In this document: piece after piece, positions 1 to 8,936 of the stretch
Position numbering within the stretch: the stretch's first letter is position 1
How the letters are laid out: every line of letters starts with the position of its first letter
Assembly: GCA_946408025.1 (NCBI GenBank)
Contig: CAMJQJ010000008.1
Location: 1-41,844 of the forward strand
Length of the DNA: 41,844 bases
Reading direction: 5' to 3'
From: an uncultured Faecalitalea sp.
GTDB taxonomy: Bacteria > Bacillota_I > Bacilli_A > Erysipelotrichales > Erysipelotrichaceae
Position numbers and translations under genes: made by a program
The notes under the pieces: generated by a model
What the model saw: only the letters and a program-made list of their open reading frames with translations
Told to the model about the DNA's origin: nothing
The model's database searches: none

Positions 1-47
1 GACCACCGAGATCTACACTCTTTCCCTACACGACGCTCTTCCGATCT
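1..47 (+). other. Illumina adapter contamination at contig end
   Basis: The first 47 bases match the 3' part of the Illumina universal (P5/Read 1) adapter, ending in the familiar ...GCTCTTCCGATCT. Genomic sequence begins at base 48, where a TrxB reading frame is already open. The reverse-strand ORF 13-201 in the supplied track runs into this adapter and ends in IGRASCRERV, a well-known translated-adapter artefact. This stretch should be trimmed and not interpreted biologically. Confidence 0.98.
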
Positions 48-926
48 GGCCCAGTAGGTCTGACTGCAGCTTTATATGCTTCAAGAGCTGGTTTAAAAAC
101 AATGATTTTAGAGAGTGGAGCACCTGGTGGAAAACTGGTGAAAACACATCAAATTTCAAACTATCCTGGTGTAAAAACATTAGCGGGAACTGAACTTGCA
201 ATGTCGATGCTGGAGCAGGCCACTAGTTTTGGAGCTATGTATGAATACGGTGACGTAGAAAAAGTAGATGCGGATAAAAAAGTATATTTAACAGATGGCT
301 CAATTGTTGAGGCTAAGGCTGTTATCGTAGCTACAGGAACGAAGGAAAGGTTGCTAAATATTCCTGGTGAAGCAGAAAATATTGGTCGAGGTGTTTCGTT
401 CTGTGCTGTATGCGATGGAGCGTTTTTCAAAGACAAAGATGTAGTTGTGATAGGTGGAGGTAACTCTGCTTTAGAAGAATCTTTATATCTTACAACATTT
501 GCGAAAAGTGTGACGATCGTCATTCGACGTGATGTGTTTAGAGCAGAGAAACAGATTCAAGAACAAATTGAAGCTAATGATAAAATTCATATCATTAAAA
601 AGCATATTCCTAAACAAGTATTAAGTGAGAATGGAAAAGTATCTGGTATATTATTGGAGAATGTAGATACTAAAGAAACAACGACATTAAATTGTCAGGG
701 TATCTTCCCTTATGTAGGGCAAGATCCAATGAGCCAATGTTTAGAAGGTTTGGATGTATTGGATGAAAGAGGATATGTTCTTGTGGATAAAAACATGGAA
801 ACCAAAGTCAAAGGTATCTATGCTGCTGGAGATGTTCTTCAAAAAGATCTTCGCCAAGTTGTTACTGCAACGAATGATGGAGCAATTGCAGCTCAGCATA
901 TATTTCATCAAATAACCGGAATGTAA
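48..926 (+). CDS. trxB: Thioredoxin reductase, 5'-truncated
   Basis: NADPH-dependent FAD enzyme that reduces thioredoxin in the cytoplasm. The frame is open from base 48 (GPVGLTAALYASRAG, the end of the FAD-binding GxGPxG motif), so roughly ten N-terminal codons, including the true start, are lost at the adapter junction. The ORF track's ATG at 102 is an internal methionine. The redox centre CAVCDG is present (CxxC), followed directly by the NADPH-binding motif VVVIGGGNSALEE. The C-terminal FAD motif GIYAAGDV and the conserved RQVVTA segment are intact. Length and domain order fit the low-molecular-weight TrxB family of about 300 residues. A terminator follows the stop codon. The promoter and any upstream partner are outside the contig. 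Confidence 0.95.
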   Translation, partial: GPVGLTAALYASRAGLKTMILESGAPGGKLVKTHQISNYPGVKTLAGTELAMSMLEQATSFGAMYEYGDVEKVDADKKVYLTDGSIVEAKAVIVATGTKERLLNIPGEAENIGRGVSFCAVCDGAFFKDKDVVVIGGGNSALEESLYLTTFAKSVTIVIRRDVFRAEKQIQEQIEANDKIHIIKKHIPKQVLSENGKVSGILLENVDTKETTTLNCQGIFPYVGQDPMSQCLEGLDVLDERGYVLVDKNMETKVKGIYAAGDVLQKDLRQVVTATNDGAIAAQHIFHQITGM

Positions 927-956
927 AAAGAATCAGAATATCTGATTCTTTTTTTG
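926..956 (+). terminator. Intrinsic terminator of trxB
   Basis: AGAATCAGA, loop ATA, TCTGATTCT, then a run of seven T. The hairpin starts just after the trxB stop codon. Confidence 0.85.
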
Positions 957-998
957 TTTGATTCATGTTAATTTATAAATAATAGAAAGGAGCATATA

Positions 999-1835
999 AT
1001 GATTCGTTTATTTGCAAGTGATTTAGATGGGACTCTTTTTAATAAATATCATAAATGTGATGATAAAATTGAAAATGCAATACGAGAGATCGTTAAACAT
1101 GATCGTTTTTTTACCGTAGCAACAGGTAGAGGAATAAACATGGTTGATTTAAATGGAGCTTCAAGTATTGCTTATTATATTTGTTTAAATGGTTCTGTAA
1201 TTGTAGATCCAAACAGAAAATTATTACATAGTGAGCCAATTGATAAAGACATATTGAATGAAATCATAGAGACTTTCGGAACAGCTCATTTAGAATATGT
1301 AGCTTGGAATAAAGTATATTCAATGTTTGATAAAAATGAAATTTTAGGTTATCGCAGAAAGGTTTGGAAAGAAATTGCAGATGATTCGTGGCTGGATAAT
1401 TTTTTGAATAATATTACAAAGAATTATGAATATAGCCAATCAAAGGAAAATATCCTTAAACAAGATATATGTAAAATAAACTATCATTTTGAAGATGGTG
1501 AATCTAACGCTGAATTAGATTACTTTTTGAAAAAATATTCAAATAGACTTGTAAATGCGCCTAGCGGAAAAGGCATGTATGAAATTACGAAATACGGTGT
1601 GGATAAGGCTTCAGGAATACAATGGTTAGCCAATTATTTACGGATACCAAAAGACGAAATTGCGGTATATGGAGATGGCGGGAATGACATTACAATGCTT
1701 GAAATGTATGAACATTCTTATGCTCCCAGTACAGCGTGTGATATGGTAAAAGAAAAAGCCCAACAAGTGATTGGACCATATAATGAATATAGTGTAATTG
1801 AACATATGTTAAAAACTATAAAAACAAGCGAGTGA
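999..1835 (+). CDS. Cof-type HAD-superfamily phosphatase
   Basis: Cytoplasmic haloacid-dehalogenase-type hydrolase of the Cof/IIB subfamily. These are usually phosphatases of sugar phosphates, nucleotides or flavin intermediates, and the substrate cannot be read from sequence. Motif I is DLDGTLFN near residue 8, with the nucleophile and acid/base aspartates. Motif II lies around ATGR. Motif IV is YGDGGNDITML near residue 226. The length of 278 residues is normal for Cof proteins with a C2B cap. The start is supported by GAAAGGAG a few bases upstream. The gene stands alone between two terminators. A second, clearly different Cof-type protein lies at 22386-23174. Confidence 0.88.
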   Translation: MIRLFASDLDGTLFNKYHKCDDKIENAIREIVKHDRFFTVATGRGINMVDLNGASSIAYYICLNGSVIVDPNRKLLHSEPIDKDILNEIIETFGTAHLEYVAWNKVYSMFDKNEILGYRRKVWKEIADDSWLDNFLNNITKNYEYSQSKENILKQDICKINYHFEDGESNAELDYFLKKYSNRLVNAPSGKGMYEITKYGVDKASGIQWLANYLRIPKDEIAVYGDGGNDITMLEMYEHSYAPSTACDMVKEKAQQVIGPYNEYSVIEHMLKTIKTSE

Positions 1836-1852
1836 CATCGCTTGTTTTTAAG
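1821..1852. terminator. Bidirectional terminator between convergent genes
   Basis: AAAACAAGCGA, loop GTGACA, TCGCTTGTTTT. The stem overlaps the last codons of the HAD gene and has T-rich tails on both strands, so it can serve both the HAD gene and the convergent gene at 1871-2764. Confidence 0.8.
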
Positions 1853-1870
1853 ATGTTGGAATATGGAGTT

Positions 1871-2764
1871 TTATCTTTTGGCAGATTGAGCCATTTTAAA
1901 ATATGTGTGTCTAACGCCACGAATCGCAATGGACATTGCCATGATGTTTTCAGGTAAAGCAATTCCTCCCCATCCGGCATCTCCAATATGTTGGATATCA
2001 ATTCCAGAACGTTTACTAGATAATGCGATTTCTCGAATTGTATCAATGTCTGAGGTTTCTTGACTAGTTCCGATTGCGCTTAAAGATAAACATCCTGCCT
2101 CTTTGATGATCTTACATGCTTCTGTTATTGTGCTTTCTTGTAATCCTGGTACAGTTCCAGCAGCAGGCATTAAAATAACATCAGCACCTGCTTTGATAAA
2201 TTCTTTTATTGTAGGAATGTCAACAACAGGTTCATCAACACCTGCTGCATGCATTTTACCTGCAATGATTAAACCGCTAAAATTTTCTTTACATTCTTTG
2301 ATTGCTTTGATGATCATTTTGTTTGTAACACCAGTTCCAGGATTTCCTGTTAAACATATAAATTGAAGGCCAAGTTTTTCTGCTTCTTTAAAGGTTTCTA
2401 TTGATGCAGTTCTTCCTTTTGATATTTCGATTTTTTCAGACATCATAGAAACTTGATCGTCTACAGGTTCCAAGTTTGCTCCAATTGGTCTGCCGCATAA
2501 TTCTCTCAGTAGCTTAATAGGATCATTAGTCTCAGGTAAGCCAGGAATTTCTGGATGGAAGCAATCAAATCCATTTAATAAAATCATATCTGAGCCAAAT
2601 GCAGATGCAACTTCAGCGTTTGTGATATTTCCTAAGAGACATCCATTAAATACAACTGTTTCAGTTAATACAGTTCTACCTTCACTAGCAAGAATAGCTT
2701 GTTTTAACTCTTTTCCATTCATAGATAAAACTTCACTTGGTTGACAACTTAATAATCTTTTCAT
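1871..2764 (-). CDS. Conserved protein of unknown function, probably DUF7916 family
   Basis: A 297-residue protein rich in alternating hydrophobic strands and glycine loops (AGADVILMPAAGTVPG, FICLTGNPGTGVTN, IGDAGWGGIALPEN), which suggests a TIM-barrel-like enzyme. From memory, not a search, I place it in the family now labelled DUF7916, whose members were often annotated as PEP phosphonomutase- or HAD-like and can sit beside sugar phosphotransferase genes. No such neighbours are seen here. It is a single-gene unit read from a strong ribosome site (AAAGGAGAA, seven bases before ATG) and ends at the bidirectional terminator. No signal peptide or membrane segment is visible. The function is not known to me. 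Confidence 0.75.
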   Translation of the reverse strand: MKRLLSCQPSEVLSMNGKELKQAILASEGRTVLTETVVFNGCLLGNITNAEVASAFGSDMILLNGFDCFHPEIPGLPETNDPIKLLRELCGRPIGANLEPVDDQVSMMSEKIEISKGRTASIETFKEAEKLGLQFICLTGNPGTGVTNKMIIKAIKECKENFSGLIIAGKMHAAGVDEPVVDIPTIKEFIKAGADVILMPAAGTVPGLQESTITEACKIIKEAGCLSLSAIGTSQETSDIDTIREIALSSKRSGIDIQHIGDAGWGGIALPENIMAMSIAIRGVRHTYFKMAQSAKR

Positions 2765-2955
2765 GACATTGTTCTCCTTTTTTTATATTTTACAATGTAT
2801 ATAAGATCAAAATTAGTAAAATTATTTCCTAATAAAAAAGAAAGGTTATCATTATTAATGATGAAATTTGTGATATTACGTTTTATGTTTTGAAAATTTT
2901 CTGATTTAAGGAACATAAGATTTTTACAGTAGAATAAATTCTCGTTAAAAGTCTG

Positions 2956-2984
2956 TTGTAAAGTGAATGCGATTCATGTAGAAT
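2956..2984 (+). promoter_or_regulatory. Sigma-A promoter of the pur operon leader
   Basis: -35 TTGTAA (2956-2961), 17-base spacer, -10 TAGAAT (2979-2984). The predicted transcription start is near 2991, directly before a small hairpin CAGAA-GGAA-TTCTG (2992-3005). The next annotated gene downstream is purE, about 135 bases away. Confidence 0.7.
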
Positions 2985-3029
2985 AAATGTGCAGAAGGAA
3001 TTCTGGTGCTGTTTTTGGAGGTCTTACTT

Positions 3030-3077
3030 ATGGTCTTAAGAAGATTTACAAAATTGAAAGAACACAGGCTGTTTTAA
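3030..3077 (+). CDS. Putative 15-residue leader peptide upstream of purE
   Basis: A short ORF, MVLRRFTKLKEHRLF, is preceded by a perfect Shine-Dalgarno GGAGG (3017-3021) at eight-base spacing. It sits in the pur operon leader, after the promoter. Its TAA stop (3075-3077) overlaps the first bases of the terminator stem that begins at 3076. A ribosome at the stop codon would therefore cover the 5' arm of that hairpin. This is the geometry of translation-controlled attenuation. The peptide is basic (six Lys/Arg plus His) and ends Arg-Leu-Phe. I do not recognise it as a described leader. It could instead be a small protein with its own terminator. The ORF track omits it because of its length. Confidence 0.6.
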   Translation: MVLRRFTKLKEHRLF

Positions 3078-3105
3078 GCGTGCCCTTGATAGGTGCGCTT
3101 TTTTT
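3076..3105 (+). terminator. Intrinsic terminator/attenuator in the purE leader
   Basis: AAGCGTGCC, loop CTTGATA, GGTGCGCTT, then a T run. It lies between the pur promoter and the purE ribosome site, so purE transcription must read through it. An upstream segment GGTGCTGTT (3005-3013) resembles the 3' arm and could pair imperfectly (seven of nine positions) with the 5' arm, a possible antiterminator. Confidence 0.75.
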
Positions 3106-3125
3106 AATGCAAAGGGAGGATAAAA

Positions 3126-3611
3126 ATGGAAACTAAAGTGTTGGTAGTAATGGGTTCAAGAAGTGATTTGCCCGCAATGGAAGGTTGTATGAAACAACTG
3201 GATGATTTCAAGATTGGTTATGAAGTACGTGTATTAAGCGCACATCGTACACCAAATGAAGTGATCAAATTAAGTTCAGAAGCAAAAGATCGTGGGATCA
3301 AAGTTATTATTGCGGCTGCTGGAGGCGCTGCTCATTTAGCTGGTGTTATCGCTAGTTCGACACCACTTCCAGTTATTGGTATTCCAATGCAGACCAGTGC
3401 ATTAGGTGGAATGGATTCATTGTTGTCAACGGTTCAAATGCCTCAAGGAGTTCCAGTGGCGACTGTAGCAATTGGAAAAGCTGGCGCAAGAAATGCAGCA
3501 ATCTTAGCTTGTCAGATGATCGGATTGGCCGATGAATCTGTTCAAAAAACAATCGAAGATTTTAAAAAAGAACAGGCCGAAAATGTATTGGCACAGTCTA
3601 TTGTAGAATAA
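3126..3611 (+). CDS. purE: N5-carboxyaminoimidazole ribonucleotide mutase
   Basis: Sixth step of de novo purine synthesis: converts N5-CAIR to CAIR in the cytoplasm. The N-terminal MGSRSDLPAM and the SAHRTP motif form the nucleotide-binding active site, followed by the glycine/alanine-rich IAAAGGAAHLAGV and GIPMQTSALGG segments. The length of 161 residues is typical of class I PurE. The start is fixed by GGGAGGA six to seven bases upstream. It is the first gene of the pur cluster, and purL follows after 11 bases. Class I enzymes normally depend on PurK, which is not in this window. Expression is probably set by the leader attenuator upstream. Confidence 0.95.
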   Translation: METKVLVVMGSRSDLPAMEGCMKQLDDFKIGYEVRVLSAHRTPNEVIKLSSEAKDRGIKVIIAAAGGAAHLAGVIASSTPLPVIGIPMQTSALGGMDSLLSTVQMPQGVPVATVAIGKAGARNAAILACQMIGLADESVQKTIEDFKKEQAENVLAQSIVE

Positions 3612-3622
3612 AGGAGAAAAAG

Positions 3623-6600
3623 ATGGATACACGTATTTTTGTTCAGAAAAAAGAACAGTTCCAAGTTGAAAGCGAGTCGCTGGGTACTGAATTAAGACAG
3701 TCTCTATCACTTTCTGATGATTTTAAAGTCTCTTTATATAATATTTATGACATTTTTAACGCAGATGAAAACGATATTCAACTTTTGAAAAAGAATGTCT
3801 GCAGTGAAGTGGTAACGGATGTTGTATATGATTCAATTGATCTAAATGGTAAAAAATATCTTGCTTATGAATATTTACCAGGGCAATATGATCAAAGAGC
3901 TGACAGTGCTATGCAATGTTTAATGTTATTGAATAATAAGCAGACAGTTCGTATTCATTCAGGAACATTATTGGTGTTCGATGGACAAGTTTCAGAAGAA
4001 GATCTAGAAAAAATAACAGGTTATATTGTTAATCCCGTAGAAGCTAGAGTAAAAGATTTAAGCGTATTAGAAGATGATCAGGATGTTGAAGTAGCACCAG
4101 TTCCTATCTTGAATGGATTCATCGATATGAACAAAGAAGAATTAAATGCTCTTCGTGAAAAAGAAGGATTGGCCATGTCACAAGAGGATATCGAATTTGT
4201 TCAGGATTATTTTAAAAATCAGGAAAAACGTGATTGTACGATGACTGAATTAAAGGTGTTGGATACATATTGGTCTGATCACTGTCGTCATACAACGTTT
4301 GAAACAGTATTGGAATCTATTGATTTTAAGCTAGATACGTTAAAAGAACAGATCCAAGATTCTTATGAAAAATATCTTGCATTACGTAATGAAGTGCATG
4401 GTGGAAAAAAAGAACAGACTTTGATGGATATGGCAACGATTGCTGGTAAATATCTTCGTAAACAAGGTAAATTGGATGATATGGAAGTCAGTGATGAAAT
4501 TAATGCCTGCTCTGTAGAAATCAAAGTAGATGTTGATGGAAAAGATGAAGACTGGTTGTTGATGTTTAAGAATGAAACGCATAACCATCCAACTGAAATT
4601 GAACCGTTTGGTGGTGCCAGTACATGTATTGGTGGAGCCATTCGAGATCCATTATCAGGAAGAAGCTATGTTTATCAGGCGATGCGTGTTACTGGAGCTG
4701 GAGATATCACAAAACCAATTTCGGAAACGATGGAACATAAACTCCCACAGTCAAAAATTTCTAAAACAGCTGCACATGGCTACTCAAGCTATGGTAACCA
4801 GATTGGATTAGCAACTACTTTTGTCGAAGAAATCTATGATGAAGGTTATGTTGCCAAGAGAATGGAAGTTGGAGCAGTTGTTGGAGCTGCGCCTAAATCT
4901 CATGTAAAAAGAGAAAAACCACAGCCAGGAGATATCATTGTTTTGATTGGTGGAGCAACTGGTCGTGATGGAATCGGAGGCGCAACCGGTTCAAGTAAGG
5001 AACATAATGAAACAAGTCTTGAAAAGTGTTCAAGTGAAGTACAAAAAGGAAATGCTTTGATTGAACGTAAATTGCAGCGTTTATTTAGAAATCCTGCATG
5101 TACGAAATTAATCAAAAAGGCTAATGACTTTGGTGCTGGTGGTGTCAGTGTTGCTGTTGGTGAATTGGCCGATGGATTGGATATTGATCTAGATGCTGTA
5201 CCAGTAAAATATCAAGGTCTTGATGGCACAGAGCTTGCAATCAGTGAATCACAAGAGCGTATGGCTTGTTGTATTGAGGCAAAAGATTTTGAGAAATTTA
5301 AAGCAGAAGCATATAAAGAAAATCTAGAAGCTATCAAAGTGGCTACTGTTACGGATACAAATCGTCTCGTGATGAAGTTTAGAGGCGAAACAATTGTCGA
5401 TATGTCCCGCGCGTTTTTAGATACAAATGGAGTAAGAGCTCATCAGGCTGTTGAAATTTGTGAAAGTGAATATGATGAAAAGCCATTTGATAAAAAAGAT
5501 ACAAATCTTGTGGAAGTTTTACATGATCCAAATGTGGCTTGTCAGATTGGTTTAGCAGAGATGTTTGATGCCTCTATTGGAAAAAGTACAGTATTGATGC
5601 CTTTTGGAGGAAAATATCAATTAACTCCTGAAGAAGGTTCTGTTCAAAAATTACCAGTATTTGGAATGACAAATACATGTTCAACCATGACATATGGATA
5701 TGATCCAAAACTAGCAAAATACTCTCCATATTTAGGAGCTAGTTATTCAGTAGTTGAAGCTTTAGCTAAAATAACAGCTTTAGGTGCTGATTATTCAACA
5801 TGTCGTTTGTCAAACCAAGAATACTTTGAAAGAGTTGGAAACGATCCTAAAAAATGGGGAAATCCGATGCAGGCTTTATTAGGTCTTGTCGATGCACAGA
5901 TTGCTTTTGAAACACCAAGCATTGGTGGAAAAGACAGTATGTCTGGAACATATAAAGATATTCATGTTCCACCTACATTGATCACATTTGCGATCACAAC
6001 TCAAAAAACAGATTCTGTTGTCAGTGCTTCTTTCAAAAAAGCAGGTAACTATGTTTACTTAGTCAAACATGAAGCATTGGCTGATCATATGCCAAATTAT
6101 GAACAGTTAAAAGATAATTTTAAAGCTGTCCATGAAAAAATGCAGGAAGGTAAGATCGTTGCGGCAAGTGCAGTTAAATTTGGTGGCATCGGATATGCGA
6201 TTGCCAAGATGGCATTTGGTAATAAATTAGGTGTTGCGATCCAAAGCGATGAAGATGTTTATGGATTTAATACAGGCTCATTGATCGTAGAGGCAACAGA
6301 AAGTATCATGGACCCTCGTTTCACATTGTTAGGAATCTTGAATGAAGAAGACAAGATCGTTATCAATGATGAGGTGGTTACGATTGAAGATGCTTTAATA
6401 GCTTGGAAAGAAAGATATGATGATATCTATCCGATGAATGTTGATCTAGGAAAAGAAACTTTGGATACACCTCTAACAGTAAAAGAACCAGTTTATTCTA
6501 AAGTGAAAGTGGAAAAACCAGTAGTCGTAATTCCAATCTTCCCTGGACAAAACTGTGAATATGATACAACGGCAAAATTTGAACGTGCTGGTGCTGAAGT

Positions 6601-7315
6601 GCATCAAGTTGTATTTAATAACTTGACTGTAGAAAATATCAAGGCAAGCATAGATACATTGGCAGATGAAATTTCTAAGGCTCAAATTTTGATGATTGTT
6701 GGTGGATTCAGTTCAGGAGATGAACCAGATGGATCTGGTAAATTCATTGCCAATGTACTTCGCAATCCAAAAATTTCAACAGCTATTGATACGATGCGTG
6801 CTAATGATGGATTGATATTAGGTATTTGTAATGGATTCCAGGCATTGATCAAATCAGGTTTGTTGCCTTATGGTGATATTGCAGGATTAAATGAAGAGAA
6901 TCCTACATTATTTAGAAACAATATAAATCGTCACGTAAGTCATATTGCTCGTACTCGTGTTACATCTAATGCATCACCTTGGTTCATGTCTATGACACCA
7001 GGAGAAATGCATTCGGTTGCGATGTCTCATGGAGAAGGTAAGTTTGTCGCATCAAAAGAAGTGTTAGATGAACTTGTTAAGAATGGTCAGGTTGCAACAC
7101 AGTATGTCAATGAAGAGGGTGTTCCAACGATGGATGGCTTAGATAATATCAATGGTTCAAGCATAGCCATTGAAGGTATCTTCTCTAAAGATGGTAAGAT
7201 CTTTGGAAAGATGGGACATAGTGAGCGATATGAAGAAGGCTTGATGCAAAATATTTACGGAAATAAAGACCAGAATATTTTCGAAAATGGTGTTCGTTAT
7301 TTCACGCATAAATAA
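3623..7315 (+). CDS. purL: Phosphoribosylformylglycinamidine synthase, single-chain (PurL-PurQ fusion)
   Basis: Makes FGAM from FGAR, glutamine and ATP. At 1230 residues it is the large single-polypeptide form, rather than the separate PurS, PurQ and PurL of Bacillus subtilis. The synthase domain carries the conserved YWSDHCRHTTF and KNETHNHPTEIEPFGGA motifs and GGATGRDGIGGATGSS. The C-terminal part (roughly residues 970-1230) is a class I glutamine amidotransferase, with PGQNCEYDTTAKFERAGAEV and the nucleophile loop LGICNGFQAL. GEMHS lies further on, near the amidotransferase histidine/glutamate region. A GGAG ribosome site precedes ATG. It lies 11 bases after purE and 11 bases before purM, consistent with one transcript. 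Confidence 0.96.
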   Translation: MDTRIFVQKKEQFQVESESLGTELRQSLSLSDDFKVSLYNIYDIFNADENDIQLLKKNVCSEVVTDVVYDSIDLNGKKYLAYEYLPGQYDQRADSAMQCLMLLNNKQTVRIHSGTLLVFDGQVSEEDLEKITGYIVNPVEARVKDLSVLEDDQDVEVAPVPILNGFIDMNKEELNALREKEGLAMSQEDIEFVQDYFKNQEKRDCTMTELKVLDTYWSDHCRHTTFETVLESIDFKLDTLKEQIQDSYEKYLALRNEVHGGKKEQTLMDMATIAGKYLRKQGKLDDMEVSDEINACSVEIKVDVDGKDEDWLLMFKNETHNHPTEIEPFGGASTCIGGAIRDPLSGRSYVYQAMRVTGAGDITKPISETMEHKLPQSKISKTAAHGYSSYGNQIGLATTFVEEIYDEGYVAKRMEVGAVVGAAPKSHVKREKPQPGDIIVLIGGATGRDGIGGATGSSKEHNETSLEKCSSEVQKGNALIERKLQRLFRNPACTKLIKKANDFGAGGVSVAVGELADGLDIDLDAVPVKYQGLDGTELAISESQERMACCIEAKDFEKFKAEAYKENLEAIKVATVTDTNRLVMKFRGETIVDMSRAFLDTNGVRAHQAVEICESEYDEKPFDKKDTNLVEVLHDPNVACQIGLAEMFDASIGKSTVLMPFGGKYQLTPEEGSVQKLPVFGMTNTCSTMTYGYDPKLAKYSPYLGASYSVVEALAKITALGADYSTCRLSNQEYFERVGNDPKKWGNPMQALLGLVDAQIAFETPSIGGKDSMSGTYKDIHVPPTLITFAITTQKTDSVVSASFKKAGNYVYLVKHEALADHMPNYEQLKDNFKAVHEKMQEGKIVAASAVKFGGIGYAIAKMAFGNKLGVAIQSDEDVYGFNTGSLIVEATESIMDPRFTLLGILNEEDKIVINDEVVTIEDALIAWKERYDDIYPMNVDLGKETLDTPLTVKEPVYSKVKVEKPVVVIPIFPGQNCEYDTTAKFERAGAEVHQVVFNNLTVENIKASIDTLADEISKAQILMIVGGFSSGDEPDGSGKFIANVLRNPKISTAIDTMRANDGLILGICNGFQALIKSGLLPYGDIAGLNEENPTLFRNNINRHVSHIARTRVTSNASPWFMSMTPGEMHSVAMSHGEGKFVASKEVLDELVKNGQVATQYVNEEGVPTMDGLDNINGSSIAIEGIFSKDGKIFGKMGHSERYEEGLMQNIYGNKDQNIFENGVRYFTHK

Positions 7316-7326
7316 AGGAGAAAAAA

Positions 7327-8352
7327 ATGGATTACAAAAAAGCGGGTGTAGATATTGAAGCTGGTTATAAATCAGTGGAATTAATGAAAAAACACGTAAA
7401 AGAAACGATGCGTCCTGAAGTTTTAGGAGGACTTGGTGGGTTTGCCGGTGCCTTTGATCTTTCAAAGATCAAAGGTATGGAAGAACCTGTTCTGTTATCC
7501 GGAACCGATGGATGTGGAACAAAGGTGAAATTGGCTTTTGTTTTGGATAAACATGATACGATTGGTATCGATGCAGTTGCAATGTGTGTGAATGATATTG
7601 CGTGTGCTGGAGGAGAACCACTATTCTTCCTAGATTACATCGCATGTGGTAAAAACTATCCAGAAAAGATTGCGACGATTGTAAGTGGTGTTGCTGAAGG
7701 ATGTAAACAAAGCGAATGCGCACTAATTGGTGGAGAAACAGCTGAGCATCCAGGCTTAATGCCAGTAGATGAATACGACCTTGCTGGATTTGCGGTAGGT
7801 GTCGTAGACAAAAAAGATATAATTGATGGTTCAAATATCAAGGAAGGCGATGTGTTAGTTGGTATCGCATCTAGCGGTGTTCATTCAAATGGATTTAGTT
7901 TAGTTCGTTCTGTATTTGACATGACAGAAGAATCCTTGAATACGTATTATGATGAGCTGAAAAAGACATTAGGAGAAGCATTGATCGAACCAACACGCAT
8001 CTATGTTAAAGCTTTAAAAAATGTAAAAGATGCTGGTGTTACAATCAAGGGGTGCAGCCATATTACAGGTGGAGGTTTCTATGAAAATGTTCCTAGAATG
8101 CTTCCAGAAAACGCAAAAGCTATTATTAAGAAAGACAGTTATCCAGTTCCTGCAATATTTGATTTGATTGCCAAGAATGGAAATGTAGAAGAAACGATGA
8201 TGTATAACACATTTAATATGGGGTTAGGAATGGTCATTGCATTAGATCCAAAAGATGTGGATACAGCCATGGAGGCAATTCAGAAAGCTGGAGACACTTG
8301 TTATATCGTAGGAAATATTGTTGAAGGTCAAAAGGGTGTCGAATTATGTTAA
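7327..8352 (+). CDS. purM: Phosphoribosylformylglycinamidine cyclo-ligase (AIR synthetase)
   Basis: Closes the imidazole ring to give AIR, using ATP, the step after PurL. It has the family signature GVDIEAGYKSVELMK at the N terminus, GTDGCGTKVKLA and MCVNDIACAGGEPLFFLDY in the ATP/metal-binding half, and GGETAEHPG and GSSHITGG-like (CSHITGGGFYENVPRM) motifs further on. The length of 341 residues is standard. GGAG lies upstream of ATG. The 3' end overlaps the start of purN by seven bases, so the two are likely translationally coupled. Confidence 0.96.
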   Translation: MDYKKAGVDIEAGYKSVELMKKHVKETMRPEVLGGLGGFAGAFDLSKIKGMEEPVLLSGTDGCGTKVKLAFVLDKHDTIGIDAVAMCVNDIACAGGEPLFFLDYIACGKNYPEKIATIVSGVAEGCKQSECALIGGETAEHPGLMPVDEYDLAGFAVGVVDKKDIIDGSNIKEGDVLVGIASSGVHSNGFSLVRSVFDMTEESLNTYYDELKKTLGEALIEPTRIYVKALKNVKDAGVTIKGCSHITGGGFYENVPRMLPENAKAIIKKDSYPVPAIFDLIAKNGNVEETMMYNTFNMGLGMVIALDPKDVDTAMEAIQKAGDTCYIVGNIVEGQKGVELC

Positions 8353-8936
8353 GACTGGCCGTACTGATTTCTGGAGGAGGTACGGATCTTCAATCCATCA
8401 TTGATGAACATAAAAAAGGAAATATCAACTGTGAGATTGCACTTGTCGTCAGCAATCGCCAGAGTGCCTATGGACTTGAAAGAGCGAAACAGGCGGGTAT
8501 TCCAACGGCATGTATAAAAGATCAAAAAGAACTTTTGAAAAAACTTCAGGATGAAAAGATTGATTTTATCGTTTTAGCCGGTTATCTTGCAATCTTACAG
8601 GAAGATTTGATTAAAGCGTATCCAAATAAGATCATCAATATTCATCCATCCTTGATTCCTTCTTTCTGTGGGCCAGGTATGTATGGACTTCATGTTCATG
8701 AAGCTGCCTTAGCCAAGGGAGTAAAGGTAAGTGGAGCTACGGTACATTTTGTTTCTGAAGAAGTAGATGGTGGGCCAATCATTTATCAAGAAGCTGTATC
8801 GATTGCTGATTTGGATACAGCTGAAGCAATTCAAAAAAGAGTTCTTGAGATAGAGCATAAGATCTTACCTATGGTAGTTCGTTATTATTGTGAAGACAAG
8901 ATCAAAATAGAGAAAGGAAGAGTGCATATTCTATGA
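8346..8936 (+). CDS. purN: Phosphoribosylglycinamide formyltransferase
   Basis: Transfers a formyl group from 10-formyltetrahydrofolate to GAR. The catalytic triad region is visible: IINIHPSLIPSF (Asn and His) and the later VDGGPIIYQ (Asp). The N-terminal LAVLISGGGTDLQSI loop binds the ribose phosphate. The length of 196 residues is normal for PurN. It begins inside the purM coding end and finishes with ATGA shared with purH, so purM-purN-purH are overlapped throughout. Confidence 0.95.
   Translation: MLRLAVLISGGGTDLQSIIDEHKKGNINCEIALVVSNRQSAYGLERAKQAGIPTACIKDQKELLKKLQDEKIDFIVLAGYLAILQEDLIKAYPNKIINIHPSLIPSFCGPGMYGLHVHEAALAKGVKVSGATVHFVSEEVDGGPIIYQEAVSIADLDTAEAIQKRVLEIEHKILPMVVRYYCEDKIKIEKGRVHIL

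Noticed and set aside
13-201. Reverse-strand ORF of 62 residues at the contig start
   Set aside because: It is antisense to trxB and ends within the Illumina adapter (IGRASCRERV), a known artefact.
2985-3125. Purine, PRPP or ZTP riboswitch, or 6S RNA, upstream of purE
   Set aside because: None of the conserved core sequences that I know for these RNAs is present, and the leader is only about 115 bases long up to the terminator. A leader ORF with an attenuator fits better.
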